The notes: a model not told the origin generated them from the sequence alone. A stretch of DNA of 64,000 bases from Streptomyces liliifuscus (GCF_016598615.1 NZ_CP066831.1:8804001-8868000); one strand, 5' to 3'; counted from the first letter of the stretch, positions 34,800 to 46,554 are shown. Numbers and translations are program-made.

Positions 34800-35930
34800 A
34801 TGTCGAAACTCGGCACCCTCGGCGCCCGGCTCCACCGCGGCGAGATCGGCTACGACTTCGTAGGCAAGCGCAAGCTCTGGTACGGCATCTCCATCCTGAT
34901 CACCATCACGGCCATCGTCGGCCTGGCGGTGCGCGGCCTGAACATGGGCATCGAGTTCCAGGGCGGCGCCGTCTTCACCACCGAGAGGACCAGCGTCTCG
35001 GTGAGCCAGGCCGAGACGTACGCGGAAGAGGCCTCCGGCCACGACGCGATCGTCCAGAAGCTCGGCAACGGCGCACTGCGCATCCAGATCGCCGGCATCG
35101 ACACCGGCAAGTCCGACCAGATCAAGCAGGAACTCGCCAAGGACCTGAAGGTCAACCCGGAGAAGATCAACGCCGCCCTGGTCGGTCCCAGCTGGGGTGA
35201 TCAGGTCGCCAACAAGGCCTGGCAGGGCCTGGCGATCTTCCTGGTCCTGGTCGTGATCTATCTGGCCATCGCCTTCGAGTGGCGTATGGCGGTGGCCGCG
35301 CTCGTGGCGCTCATCCACGACATCACCATCACGGTCGGTGTCTACGCCCTGGTCGGCTTCGAGGTCACCCCGGGAACGGTGATCGGTCTGCTGACGATCC
35401 TCGGTTACTCGCTCTACGACACGGTCGTCGTCTTCGACAGTCTCAAGGAGCAGACGAAGGACATCACCAAACAGACCCGCTGGACCTACAGCGAGATCGC
35501 GGACCGCTCGATCAACGGCACCCTGGTGCGTTCCATCAACACCACGGTGGTCGCGCTGCTCCCGGTCGGCGGCCTGCTGTTCATCGGTGGCGGCGTGCTC
35601 GGCGCGGGCATGCTCAACGACATCTCGCTGTCGCTGTTCGTCGGCCTCGCGGCCGGTGCGTACTCCTCGATCTTCATCGCCACGCCGCTCGTCGCCGACC
35701 TCAAGGAGCGCGAGCCGCAGATGAAGGCCCTCCGCAAGCGCGTGCTCGCCAAGCGCGCCGCGGCCGCCGCGAAGGGCGAGTCCCTGGAGGCCCCGGTCGT
35801 CGACGACGGCTATGACGAGGACCACGAAGACGCCGACGCGACGCCCGCGGTCGTCGGACCGCGTGCCCAGCGTGCCCAGCCGTCGTCCCGTGGCAGGGGG
35901 CGCGGCCGGCCGTCCGGGAAGCGCCGATGA
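34800..35930 (+). CDS. secF: Protein translocase subunit SecF
   Basis: A 376-residue partner of SecD with six transmembrane helices. Family motifs include YDFVGKRKLWYGISILITI, GIEFQGGAVF near the start and GYSLYDTVVVFDSLKEQTKD in the middle. The C-terminal ~60 residues are charged and Arg/Gly-rich (SSRGRGRGRPSGKRR). It starts one base after the secD stop and overlaps apt by four bases. Confidence 0.96.
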   Translation: MSKLGTLGARLHRGEIGYDFVGKRKLWYGISILITITAIVGLAVRGLNMGIEFQGGAVFTTERTSVSVSQAETYAEEASGHDAIVQKLGNGALRIQIAGIDTGKSDQIKQELAKDLKVNPEKINAALVGPSWGDQVANKAWQGLAIFLVLVVIYLAIAFEWRMAVAALVALIHDITITVGVYALVGFEVTPGTVIGLLTILGYSLYDTVVVFDSLKEQTKDITKQTRWTYSEIADRSINGTLVRSINTTVVALLPVGGLLFIGGGVLGAGMLNDISLSLFVGLAAGAYSSIFIATPLVADLKEREPQMKALRKRVLAKRAAAAAKGESLEAPVVDDGYDEDHEDADATPAVVGPRAQRAQPSSRGRGRGRPSGKRR

Positions 35931-36466
35931 CCGGCATCGAGGAGCTGCTGCTCAGCCGCATCCGTGACGTCCAGGACTATCCGGAGCCGGGAGTGACGTT
36001 CAAGGACATCACCCCGCTCCTGGCCGACCCGGCGGCGTTCACGGTGCTCACCGACGCGCTGGCCGAGATCAGCGTCCGCAGCGGCGCCACGAAGATCGTG
36101 GGCCTGGAGGCCCGCGGCTTCATCCTGGGCGCGCCCGTCGCGGTCCGCGCCGGGCTCGGCTTCATCCCCGTACGCAAGGCGGGCAAGCTCCCCGGAGCGA
36201 CGCTCGGCCAGACGTACGACCTGGAGTACGGCTCCGCCGAGATCGAGGTGCACGCTGAGGACCTGAGCGCGGACGACCGCGTCATGGTCGTCGACGACGT
36301 CCTCGCCACCGGCGGCACCGCCGAGGCCTCGCTCCAGCTGATCCGGCGGGCCGGTGCCCGGGTCGCCGGCGTCGCCGTCCTCATGGAGCTCGGGTTCCTG
36401 GGCGGCCGCGCCCGGCTTGAGCCGGCCCTGGAGGGCGCCCCGCTGGAGGCGCTGCTCAAGGTCTGA
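35927..36466 (+). CDS. apt: Adenine phosphoribosyltransferase
   Basis: A 179-residue purine salvage enzyme that makes AMP from adenine and PRPP. The PRPP-binding motif is VMVVDDVLATGGTAEA, and the N-terminal part has FKDITPLLADPAAF and GLEARGFILGAPVA. The start overlaps the secF stop (ATGA). The apt-relA neighbourhood is conserved in actinobacteria, linking purine nucleotide supply to ppGpp metabolism. Confidence 0.96.
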   Translation: MTGIEELLLSRIRDVQDYPEPGVTFKDITPLLADPAAFTVLTDALAEISVRSGATKIVGLEARGFILGAPVAVRAGLGFIPVRKAGKLPGATLGQTYDLEYGSAEIEVHAEDLSADDRVMVVDDVLATGGTAEASLQLIRRAGARVAGVAVLMELGFLGGRARLEPALEGAPLEALLKV

Positions 36467-36485
36467 GCAAAACCCCCCTGAGCAA

Positions 36486-36530
36486 CCCCTGAGGCACCCG
36501 CAGGACACCCCTGAGGCACCTGCAGGACAC
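36486..36530. repeat. 22-bp direct repeat between apt and relA
   Basis: CCCTGAGGCACCCGCAGGAC plus AC occurs twice in tandem with one base difference (C/T). A third partial unit (CCCCTGAGCAACCCCTGAGG) precedes it. This looks like a recent slippage duplication upstream of the apt terminator. Confidence 0.7.
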
Positions 36531-36534
36531 CGCG

Positions 36535-36567
36535 GAGGCGGGCCCGGAGGAATCCGGTGCCCGCCTC
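36535..36567 (+). terminator. Terminator of the yajC-secDF-apt transcript
   Basis: A stem of GAGGCGGGC/GCCCGCCTC stacks on CCGGA/TCCGG with a GGAA tetraloop and one bulged T. TCGCGTTTCTCC follows. It separates apt from relA, implying a separate relA promoter in the ~120 bases before the relA start. Confidence 0.75.
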
Positions 36568-36685
36568 TCGCGTTTCTCCCGTAGAAGGCGGTCTCACCGG
36601 CCGAAGGCGAGTCCGGAGCCCAGGATCGCTACCATGGGGTCTCCGGAGCCTGACCGGGGACCCGGATCGCGCACGAGGAGTCCTC

Positions 36686-39211
<2,526 letters not shown>

Positions 39212-39218
39212 TCGGGCA

Positions 39219-39268
39219 CTACGTAGAGGGGCTTCACGTACGTCACGTACGGAAGCCCCTCTACGTAG
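39219..39268. terminator. Long stem-loop between convergent relA and DUF349 gene
   Basis: The outer stem, CTACGTAGAGGGGCTTC/GAAGCCCCTCTACGTAG, is 17 bp, and an inner CGTAC/GTACG stem has loop GTCAC. It can terminate both transcripts. Going leftward (minus strand) no U-run follows; going rightward, GCGGAAAAACTC follows. Confidence 0.85.
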
Positions 39269-39280
39269 AAGCGGAAAAAC

Positions 39281-40510
39281 TCAGCCGCCGAACTCCTGCA
39301 GACCCTTCAGAGCCTGCTCAAGGAGCGCCTGGCGGCCGTCGAGCTCCTTCTGGAGCTTGTCCGCCCGCGCGTTGTTGCCGGAGGACCGCGCAGACTCGAT
39401 CTGGCCCCGGAGCTTGTCCACGGCCGCCTGGAGCTGCCCGGTCAGACCCTCGGCACGCGCGCGTGCCTCCGGGTTCGTCCGGCGCCACTCGGCGTCCTCG
39501 GACTCCTGGAGGGCCCGCTCCACCGTGTGCATCCGGCCCTCGACCTTCGGGCGGGCGTCACGCGGCACATGGCCGATGGCCTCCCACCGCTCGTTGATCG
39601 AGCGGAAGGCGGCCCGCGCCGCCTTCAGGTCGTGCACCGGGAGGAGCTTCTCGGCCTCCTCGGCCAGCTCCTCCTTGAGCTTCAGGTTCTCCGTCTGCTC
39701 CGCGTCCCGCTCGGCGAAGACCGAGCTGCGCGCCGCGAAGAACACGTCCTGGGCACCGCGGAAACGGTTCCACAGATCGTCCTCGTGCTCGCGCTGGGCA
39801 CGGCCCGCGGCCTTCCAGTCCGCCATCAGCTCGCGGTAGCGGGCGGCCGTCGGACCCCAGTCCGTCGAGCCGGACAGCGACTCGGCCTCCGCGACCAGCT
39901 TCTCCTTGGTCTTGCGGGCCTCCTCGCGCTGCGCGTCGAGCGACGCGAAGTGCGCCTTGCGGCGCTTGGAGAACGCCGAGCGCGCGTGCGAGAAGCGGTG
40001 CCACAGCTCGTCGTCGGACTTCCGGTCGAGCCGAGGCAGACCCTTCCAGGTGTCCACGAGCGCCCGCAGCCGCTCACCGGCGGCCCGCCACTGGTCGGAC
40101 TGGGCCAGCTCCTCCGCCTCGGTGACCAGCGCCTCCTTGGAGTGCCGGGCCTCGTCGGACTGCTTCGCCCGCTGGGCCTTGCGCTCCTCGCGGCGTGCCT
40201 CGACCGTCTCGACGAGCTTGTCCAGCCGTACCTTCAGCGCGTCCAGATCCCCGACCGCGTGGTGGGCGTCCACCTGCTCGCGAATGTGGTCGATGGCGAT
40301 CTGGGCGTCCTTCGCGGACAGGTCGGTGGTCTTCACTCGTCGCTCGAGGAGGCCGATCTCCACGACCAGGCCCTCGTACTTGCGCTCGAAGTAGGCCAGT
40401 GCCTCGTCGGGAGAACCGGCCTGCCAGGAACCGACGACCTGCTCGCCGTCGGCCGTACGCACGTACACGGTCCCCGTCTCGTCGACGCGGCCCCATGGGT
40501 CGCTGCTCAC
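39281..40510 (-). CDS. DUF349-repeat protein
   Basis: A 409-residue, largely alpha-helical protein. The DUF349 unit (about 75 residues, W-x-x-x-A-R-x-R-x-L-x-x-x-W-K pattern) recurs at least three times, seen in QWRAAGERLRALVDTWKGL, DWGPTAARYRELMADWKAAG and DLKAARAAFRSINERWEAIG. Each is followed by an LW-x-RF-type segment (ELWHRFSHARSAF, DLWNRFRGAQDVFF). The C-terminus is coiled coil. The GTG at 40510 has GGAGGAGG four bases upstream, excluding the longer frame. DUF349 proteins have no settled function. Confidence 0.88.
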   Translation of the reverse strand: MSSDPWGRVDETGTVYVRTADGEQVVGSWQAGSPDEALAYFERKYEGLVVEIGLLERRVKTTDLSAKDAQIAIDHIREQVDAHHAVGDLDALKVRLDKLVETVEARREERKAQRAKQSDEARHSKEALVTEAEELAQSDQWRAAGERLRALVDTWKGLPRLDRKSDDELWHRFSHARSAFSKRRKAHFASLDAQREEARKTKEKLVAEAESLSGSTDWGPTAARYRELMADWKAAGRAQREHEDDLWNRFRGAQDVFFAARSSVFAERDAEQTENLKLKEELAEEAEKLLPVHDLKAARAAFRSINERWEAIGHVPRDARPKVEGRMHTVERALQESEDAEWRRTNPEARARAEGLTGQLQAAVDKLRGQIESARSSGNNARADKLQKELDGRQALLEQALKGLQEFGG

Positions 40511-40645
40511 AGCGCCTCCTCCACATGATGCCTGCGTGGGGCTGCTTTGCCCCCGGGCATCGTCCACAGTTTCGTCACGGCCAACATAGGCGACCGGCGG
40601 GGCGGCTGTCCGCATCCCGCGCGACCGAAATTTCGCTGCTGGAGG

Positions 40646-41485
40646 TCAGGATTTCGTTACGGTCGCCTTGTCGATCACGACGGTCGCATTGGGTGCGCCG
40701 TCGCCCTGGCCAGTGCTCTCGCCGGCCTTGGCGATTTTCTCCATGACCTTCATGCCCGATTCGGAAATAGTGCCGAACGGTGTGTAGTTGGCCGGCAACG
40801 GACTGTCCTGGTACACGAGGAAGAACTGGCTGCCGCCGGAGTTGCGGCCTTCCTTCGTCTGCGCGTTGTACTGGTTGGCCATCGCCACCGTGCCCGCCGG
40901 ATACACGCCGCCCTTGAGGCGCTTGTCCTTGAGGTTCTCGTCCGGAATCGTGTAGCCGGGACCGCCCATGCCGGTGCCCTGCGGGTCGCCGCACTGCAGC
41001 ACGAAGATGCCGTTCGTGGTCAGGCGGTGGCACTTGGTGTGGTCCAGATAGCCCTTGCCCACCAGGAAGTTGAACGAGTTCACGGTGCGCGGGGCCTTCG
41101 AGGCCGGCATGTCGATGTCTATCGTGCCGCAGGTCGTCTGCAGCTTCATCGTGTAGTCCGCCGACTTGTCGACGGTCATCGCCGGCTCCTTCTTGTAGCT
41201 CAGCGACTTCACCTTGCCCGCCGCGGCCTTCTCGCAGGGGTCCGGTGCCTTGCTGGGCGCGGAGGGGCTCGGGCTGGCCTCGGCCGCCGCGTCCGACTTG
41301 TTGTCGTCGCTCTTGAAGACCCCGGTCGCGTACGACACCACGCTGCCCACGACGACGACGCCGAGGACCGACGCGATCACCGCGTTGCGAGCGTGGGCCT
41401 TGCGCCGAGCGGACGTGCGCCGCTGCTGTTGCCGCAAGAACTTCTCCCGGGCGAGCTGACGCCGCCGCTGTTCCTGGGTGACCAC
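40646..41485 (-). CDS. Membrane-anchored cyclophilin-type peptidyl-prolyl isomerase
   Basis: A 279-residue protein with a basic cytoplasmic N-terminus (QEQRRRQLAREKFLRQQQRR) and one transmembrane helix (NAVIASVLGVVVVGSVVSYA). A Ser/Pro/Ala linker follows, then a cyclophilin domain from about residue 110. Conserved pieces are APRTVNSFNFLVGKGYLD, GTGMGGPGYTIPDE, GGSQFFLVY and NYTPFGTI. It should accelerate prolyl isomerisation of exported proteins outside the membrane. GTG at 41485 with GAGGAG eight to nine bases upstream. It is divergent from the hydrolase gene and cotranscribable with the DUF349 gene. Confidence 0.92.
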   Translation of the reverse strand: MVTQEQRRRQLAREKFLRQQQRRTSARRKAHARNAVIASVLGVVVVGSVVSYATGVFKSDDNKSDAAAEASPSPSAPSKAPDPCEKAAAGKVKSLSYKKEPAMTVDKSADYTMKLQTTCGTIDIDMPASKAPRTVNSFNFLVGKGYLDHTKCHRLTTNGIFVLQCGDPQGTGMGGPGYTIPDENLKDKRLKGGVYPAGTVAMANQYNAQTKEGRNSGGSQFFLVYQDSPLPANYTPFGTISESGMKVMEKIAKAGESTGQGDGAPNATVVIDKATVTKS

Positions 41486-41655
41486 CGGGTTATCTCCTCA
41501 TGCGTCTCGTACGTCAGGTGGGACGCGTGCGTCTGTTGAGCCGACCGCCTGCGTGTGACCCGTACCGTATATGGGTTCGCTGTGGTTCCGGCAGCGCCGG
41601 TAGGCTCTGATCCACAGCCAGGCCATTCCCCTGTACGACATACCGAAGGACGAAC

Positions 41656-42372
41656 GTGCTCATTGCCGGGTTCCCCGCCGGGGCCTGGGGCACCAACTGT
41701 TATCTGGTCGCCCCCGCCGCAGGCGAGGAGTGCGTGATCATCGACCCGGGCCATCAGGCCGCCCAGGGAGTCGAGGAAGCGCTGAAGAAGCATCGGCTCA
41801 AGCCCGTCGCGGTCGTCCTCACCCATGGCCACATCGACCATGTCGCCTCGGTCGTCCCGGTGTGCGGAGCGCACGACGTACCGGCGTGGATCCACCCCGA
41901 GGACCGGTACATGATGAGCGACCCGGAGCGGGCGCTCGGCCGTTCCATCGGGATGCCGCTGATGGGCGAGCTGACCATCGGGGAGCCGGACGACGTGAAG
42001 GAGCTGACGGACGGCGCCGCGCTGAAGCTGGCCGGTCTCGACTTCTCCGTCGCGCACGCGCCCGGCCATACGAAGGGGTCGGTGACGTTCCGGATGCCCG
42101 AGAACACGGAGATCCCGTCCGTGTTCTTCTCCGGGGATCTGCTCTTCGCCGGCTCCATCGGACGCACCGACCTGCCCGGCGGCTCCCACACCGAGATCCT
42201 CGACTCGCTGGCCCGTGTGTGCCTGCCGCTCGACGACTCGACCGTGGTGCTGTCCGGCCACGGCCCCCAGACGACCATCGGCCAGGAGCGCGCCACCAAC
42301 CCGTACTTGCGGCAGGTGGCGGCGGCCGGCCCGGGAGCGGACCCGACCTCCGCTCCTCGACGAGGAATGTGA
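41656..42372 (+). CDS. Metallo-beta-lactamase-fold hydrolase, glyoxalase II-like
   Basis: A 238-residue MBL-fold enzyme. Metal ligands are in LTHGHIDHVASV (HxHxDH), APGHTKGSV, FSGDLLFAGSIGRTDLPGGS and a late SGHGPQTTIG. The spacing resembles the glyoxalase II/persulfide dioxygenase-like branch, but the substrate is unknown. A TAGGCT at 41601 may be its -10. The gene immediately precedes hisS, with which it overlaps or nearly abuts, an arrangement common in actinobacteria. Confidence 0.9.
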   Translation: MLIAGFPAGAWGTNCYLVAPAAGEECVIIDPGHQAAQGVEEALKKHRLKPVAVVLTHGHIDHVASVVPVCGAHDVPAWIHPEDRYMMSDPERALGRSIGMPLMGELTIGEPDDVKELTDGAALKLAGLDFSVAHAPGHTKGSVTFRMPENTEIPSVFFSGDLLFAGSIGRTDLPGGSHTEILDSLARVCLPLDDSTVVLSGHGPQTTIGQERATNPYLRQVAAAGPGADPTSAPRRGM

Positions 42373-42383
42373 CGAGACTTCCC

Positions 42384-43646
42384 GTGAGCACCTTCAAGGC
42401 CCCCAAGGGCACGTACGACCTGATTCCGCCGGACAGCGCGACGTTCCTCGCGGTGCGCGAGGCGATCGCCGCGCCCCTGCGGAACTCCGGTTACGGATAC
42501 ATCGAGACGCCCGGATTCGAGAACGTCGAACTCTTCGCGCGCGGGGTCGGTGAGTCCACCGACATCGTGACCAAGGAGATGTACGCCTTCGAGACCAAGG
42601 GCGGTGACCAGCTGGCGCTGCGCCCCGAGGGCACGGCCTCCGTGCTGCGCGCCGCCCTCGAAGCCAACCTGCACAAGGTGGGCAACCTCCCCGTCAAGCT
42701 CTGGTACTCCGGCTCGTACTACCGCTACGAGCGCCCCCAGAAGGGCCGTTACCGCCACTTCTCGCAGGTCGGCGCCGAGGCGATCGGGGCCGAGGACCCG
42801 GCGCTGGACGCCGAGTTGATCATCCTGGCCGACCAGGCGTACCGCTCGCTCGGGCTGCGGAACTTCCGGATCCTCCTCAACTCGCTGGGCGACCAGGAGT
42901 GCCGGCCCGTCTACCGGGCCGCGCTCCAGGACTTCCTGCGGGGGCTGAACCTGGACGAGGAGACGCTCCGGCGGGCCGAGATCAACCCGTTGCGGGTTCT
43001 CGACGACAAGCGGGACGACGTCCAGAAGCAGCTGGTGGGCGCCCCGCTGCTGCGGGACTATCTCTGCGACTCGTGCAAGGCGTACCACGAGGAGGTGCGC
43101 GAGCTGATCACGGCCGCCGGTGTCTCCTTCGAGGACGATCCGAAGCTGGTCCGCGGGCTGGACTACTACACCCGCACCACCTTCGAGTTCGTGCACGACG
43201 GTCTCGGTTCGCAGTCCGCGGTCGGTGGCGGCGGTCGCTATGACGGCCTGTCCGAGATGATCGGCGGCCCTGCGCTGCCGTCCGTCGGGTGGGCCCTCGG
43301 GGTCGACCGTACGGTCCTCGCGCTGGAGGCCGAGGGTGTGTCCCTCGAACTGCCCGCGTCCACCAGTGTGTTCGCGGTGCCGCTCGGGGACGAGGCTCGG
43401 CGGGTGCTGTTCCGGGTGGTGACCGAGTTGCGCAGGAACGGGGTCGCGGCCGACTTCTCCTACGGTGGCAAGGGGCTCAAGGGGGCCATGAAGAACGCCA
43501 ACCGTAGTGGCGCCCGCTACACCGTCGTCGCCGGTGAGCGTGACCTCGCCGAAGGCGTCGTCCAGCTCAAGGACATGGAGTCCGGCGAGCAGGTCGCCTT
43601 CGGCGTGAACGAGATCGTGGCGGAACTGGAATCCCGGCTGAGCTGA
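42384..43646 (+). CDS. hisS: Histidyl-tRNA synthetase
   Basis: A 420-residue class II synthetase. Motif 1 and histidine-specific segments include GYGYIETPGFENVELFARG and LRPEGTASVLRAALE. Motif 2 is KLWYSGSYYRYERPQKGRYR, and the His-A/His-B signatures are GLDYYTRTTFEFV and AVGGGGRYDGLSEMIGG. The C-terminal ~90 residues bind the anticodon. I chose the GTG at 42384 (VSTFKAPKGTYDL). A GTG at 42369 that overlaps the upstream stop (GTGA) and has GAGGA ahead of it is also possible. Confidence 0.96.
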   Translation: MSTFKAPKGTYDLIPPDSATFLAVREAIAAPLRNSGYGYIETPGFENVELFARGVGESTDIVTKEMYAFETKGGDQLALRPEGTASVLRAALEANLHKVGNLPVKLWYSGSYYRYERPQKGRYRHFSQVGAEAIGAEDPALDAELIILADQAYRSLGLRNFRILLNSLGDQECRPVYRAALQDFLRGLNLDEETLRRAEINPLRVLDDKRDDVQKQLVGAPLLRDYLCDSCKAYHEEVRELITAAGVSFEDDPKLVRGLDYYTRTTFEFVHDGLGSQSAVGGGGRYDGLSEMIGGPALPSVGWALGVDRTVLALEAEGVSLELPASTSVFAVPLGDEARRVLFRVVTELRRNGVAADFSYGGKGLKGAMKNANRSGARYTVVAGERDLAEGVVQLKDMESGEQVAFGVNEIVAELESRLS

Positions 43647-43673
43647 GCGGCGACGGGCTGGGGCTTGCGTTTC

Positions 43674-43859
43674 CTCGCCCCCGCCGCCCCTACCCGTCCC
43701 GTCCCTGGGGGCTCCGCCCCCAGACCCCCGTATCGCGCTGACGCGCTCGTCCTCAAACGCCGGACGGGCTGAAAATCAGCCCCTCCGGCGTTTGAGGAGC
43801 GGGGGTTCGGGGGCCGGCCCCCGAAAGGGACGGGAATGGGTAGGGGCGGCGGGGGCGAG
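43674..43859. repeat. 186-bp Streptomyces intergenic cruciform repeat
   Basis: Outer arms CTCGCCCCCGCCGCCCCTAC at 43674 and the complementary GGGGCGGCGGGGGCGAG ending at 43859 pair over about 30 bases. Inside are TGGGGGCTCCGCCCCCA and a central hairpin, CTCAAACGCCGGACGGGCTG pairing with CAGCCCCTCCGGCGTTTGAG (43752-43797). From general knowledge, this CTCAAACGCCGGACGGGCTG-type element is frequent between convergent Streptomyces genes. It separates hisS from the response regulator and probably terminates both. Confidence 0.88.
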
Positions 43860-43865
43860 AGATCC

Positions 43866-44489
43866 TCAGTCGAGGAGACCGAATCGCATCGCGTACGTCA
43901 CCGCCGCCGTGCGGTCGGTCACCCCCAGTTTGCCGAACGCTCGCAGCAGATGCGTCTTCACCGTCGACTCGCCGATGAAGAGCCGACGCCCGATCTCCGA
44001 GTTCGTACAGCCGTCCGCGACCAGCCGCAGAACGGCAACCTCCCGCCCGGACAACCGCGGCCGCTCCGACTGCGTACGGAGCCGGTCGACCAGCCGGGCG
44101 GCAACGGCCGGTGCCAACACGGTCTCGCCCCGCGCGGCGGCCCGTACCGCGTCCGCCAACGCCCCACGCGGCAGATCCTTGAGGAGATAGCCCGCGGCCC
44201 CGGCCTCGACGGCCCGCAGGATGTCCCGGTCGGTGTCGTACGTGGTGAGCACGATGACGCGGCACGGCAGCCCCGCCTCCGTCATCCGGAGGATCGAGTC
44301 GACACCCCCGCCACCGGGCATCCGCAGATCCATGAGGACGATGTCGGGCCGCAACTCGGCGGCGAGGGCCTCGGCCTGCGGCCCGCTGGAGGCGTCGGCG
44401 ACGACTTCGAGGTCGGGCTCGGCGCTGAGCATCGCGCGCAGGCCCTCGCGTACGACGGGATGATCGTCGGCGAGGACGATCCGGATCAC
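43866..44489 (-). CDS. NarL/LuxR-family response regulator
   Basis: A 207-residue two-domain regulator. The receiver domain begins IRIVLADDHPVVREGLRAML, with phospho-acceptor Asp in DIVLMDLRMPGGGG and Lys in YLLKDLPRGAL. The C-terminal LuxR helix-turn-helix reads LSGREVAVLRLVADGCTNSE and SEIGRRLFIGESTVKTHLLR. The GTG at 44489 follows AAGGAGTACCCC and overlaps the kinase stop (GTGA). It is the last gene of a four-gene operon, transporter first, and presumably regulates that operon. Confidence 0.95.
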   Translation of the reverse strand: MIRIVLADDHPVVREGLRAMLSAEPDLEVVADASSGPQAEALAAELRPDIVLMDLRMPGGGGVDSILRMTEAGLPCRVIVLTTYDTDRDILRAVEAGAAGYLLKDLPRGALADAVRAAARGETVLAPAVAARLVDRLRTQSERPRLSGREVAVLRLVADGCTNSEIGRRLFIGESTVKTHLLRAFGKLGVTDRTAAVTYAMRFGLLD

Positions 44490-45718
44490 GGGGTACTCCT
44501 TTCGGGTGTGGGTGGTACCGGCAGCCGGACGGTGATCGTCGTGCCGTCGCCGGGGGCGCTGTGCACCCGGGCGGTCCCGCCCACCTCGGCGGCCCGTGCG
44601 CGCAGCCCAGCGAGCCCGTAGCCAGGGGCCGGTGCCATCGGGTCGAAGCCGCACCCCTCGTCGCGTACGGACACGGTGAGCGCCGCGTCGGCGTACGTGA
44701 GCGCGACACTGACCGGAGCCGAACTCCCCGCGTGTTTGCGGGCGTTGGCGAGTGCCTCCTGGCAGGAACGGAGGACCACGACCTCCGGCCCGGCGGGCAG
44801 CGCGCGGACGGGGCCGGAGACGGTCACCGACGCCCCGTGGCGCGCGGCGAGCCGGCGCAGCGCGTCCGGCAGTGAGGCGCCGTCGAGGTCGGCGGGCGTG
44901 CCACCGGCGACGAGGGCCCGAGCCTCGGCGAGACTCTGCCGCGCGGTCTCGTCCATCAGGGCCAGATGGCGGCGGGCCTGTGCCACGTCGGAGCGGTCCA
45001 GCTCGGCCTCGACCGCCTGAGTCAGCATCAGCAGACTGGTGAAGCCCTGCGCGAGCGTGTCGTGGATCTCCCGGGAGAGGCGTTCGCGCTCGGCCAGCGC
45101 GCCATGTGCTGCCGAGAGCCTGGACAGTTCATGGCGGCTGGCGTCCAACTCGGCGATGAGATCGGCCCGTTCCCGGCTCTGCTCGATGACACGGATGATC
45201 CAGCTGCCGATGGCCGCCGAGAAGACGACACTGACCACCGCGGAGACGGAGTTGACGAAGAGGATCCGCGGTCCCGGCCGCCAGAGCAGCGACCAGCCCA
45301 CCACCGGCACGACGTTGATGACGAGCACGGCCGCCATCGCCCAGCGCATCCGCAGCGCCATGAAGCACTGCGGGATGAGGGCGAAGGTCAGCACCCGGGT
45401 CTCGCCGACCATGATGCCGGGCGGCAGGAAGAGGAGGACCGCCCCGGCGACATAGCCGAGGGACCGCCGCTCGTCCCGGCCCTCGGCCAGCAGGACCGGC
45501 CGTCCCACCAGCACGTACCAGGGAACGAGGAGCGCGAGCAGGCCGATGGTGACCAGTCGCACCGGTCGTCCCGGATCCGCCGCGCCCAGCACGAACACCA
45601 CTGTGGCCGCCCACACCACCGCGAAGTACGGATCCCAGAGCCGGAAGGTCCGTTCCCAGACGTTCGGTCCCGCGGGCCCTGCCCCTGACGCGTCGCACGA
45701 TTCCACCGCGGCGCTCAC
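44486..45718 (-). CDS. DesK/NarX-type sensor histidine kinase
   Basis: A 410-residue membrane kinase. About five hydrophobic segments fill residues ~25-165, without a large external sensing domain. The HisKA_3 box is ERLSREIHDTLAQGFTSLLM (phosphorylated His), and the ATP-binding domain has CQEALANARKHAG (N box), SVRDEGCGFDP and GYGLAGLRARAAEVGG. Membrane-intrinsic sensing of envelope stress or membrane state is typical of this class. The start overlaps the permease stop (GTGA), so it is coupled to the transporter. Confidence 0.93.
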   Translation of the reverse strand: MSAAVESCDASGAGPAGPNVWERTFRLWDPYFAVVWAATVVFVLGAADPGRPVRLVTIGLLALLVPWYVLVGRPVLLAEGRDERRSLGYVAGAVLLFLPPGIMVGETRVLTFALIPQCFMALRMRWAMAAVLVINVVPVVGWSLLWRPGPRILFVNSVSAVVSVVFSAAIGSWIIRVIEQSRERADLIAELDASRHELSRLSAAHGALAERERLSREIHDTLAQGFTSLLMLTQAVEAELDRSDVAQARRHLALMDETARQSLAEARALVAGGTPADLDGASLPDALRRLAARHGASVTVSGPVRALPAGPEVVVLRSCQEALANARKHAGSSAPVSVALTYADAALTVSVRDEGCGFDPMAPAPGYGLAGLRARAAEVGGTARVHSAPGDGTTITVRLPVPPTPERSTP

Positions 45719-46554
45719 CGGTCGCGCTCGCTCTTCCAGCGGAAGGTCAGCAGGCACAGCAGCAATCCTCCGACGCACCAGGCCCCCAACACCAGGGCCA
45801 CGCGCCCGAACTCCCAGCTCCCCGCCTGTTCGAGGACCTGCGCCGACTCCGGCAGGAACACCCCGCGCAGGCCCTGGCACATCCACTTCAGCGGGAACAG
45901 CGCGCCGATGTCGAGCATCCAGTCGGGGATGGTGCCGACGGAGATGTACACGCCGGAGATGAACTGCAGGACCAGGAAGGGGAGTACGACCACGGACGTG
46001 GCGCTCTTGCCGGAGCTGGGGACCGAGCTGATCGCGATGCCCAGCAGGGCGCACGCGGTCAGACCGAGGACGAAGATCCATGCGAAGTCGAACCACTTCC
46101 CGGCGCTCGAAGGCAGCTCCACGTCGTACAGCGTCGTACCGACGACGAGCATGACCGCCGTCTCCAGGACACCGGTGACCAGGACCAGCCAGATCTTCCC
46201 GAGGAAGTACGCGGCCGGGGGCATCGGTGTGCCGCGCAGCCGGCGCAGCACCTTCTCGTCCCGCTCGATCGCGATCGACGTACCGAGCGACTGGAAGCTG
46301 GTGGTCATGATGCCCGCGGCCATCATCGCGGGGACGTACAGCTGCGAGGCCGTGATGCCCGCGCCCGCCACGTCATCGCTGAAGATCGACGCGAAGAGGA
46401 ACAGGAAGACGATCGGGAAGGCGAAGGTGAACACCGCCTGGTCGCGCTGGCGGAAGAACAGTCTGATCTCCAGGGCGCCCCGATGGAGGCCCAGTCCCCA
46501 GGCTGCGGGGAGCTGTCCGGTGGCGGCCCCGGACCGTACGGAGGTCGTGGTCAT
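45715..46554 (-). CDS. ABC-2 type exporter permease
   Basis: A 279-residue permease with six hydrophobic segments. A short cytoplasmic lead (ALEIRLFFRQRDQAVFTFAF) is followed by PIVFLFLFASIF, and the ABC-2 signature region near IERDEKVLRRLRGTPMPPAA is clear. With the ATPase it should form a homodimeric or two-gene exporter for a lipid-like or drug substrate. Its ATG overlaps the ATPase stop (ATGA). Confidence 0.93.
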   Translation of the reverse strand: MTTTSVRSGAATGQLPAAWGLGLHRGALEIRLFFRQRDQAVFTFAFPIVFLFLFASIFSDDVAGAGITASQLYVPAMMAAGIMTTSFQSLGTSIAIERDEKVLRRLRGTPMPPAAYFLGKIWLVLVTGVLETAVMLVVGTTLYDVELPSSAGKWFDFAWIFVLGLTACALLGIAISSVPSSGKSATSVVVLPFLVLQFISGVYISVGTIPDWMLDIGALFPLKWMCQGLRGVFLPESAQVLEQAGSWEFGRVALVLGAWCVGGLLLCLLTFRWKSERDR

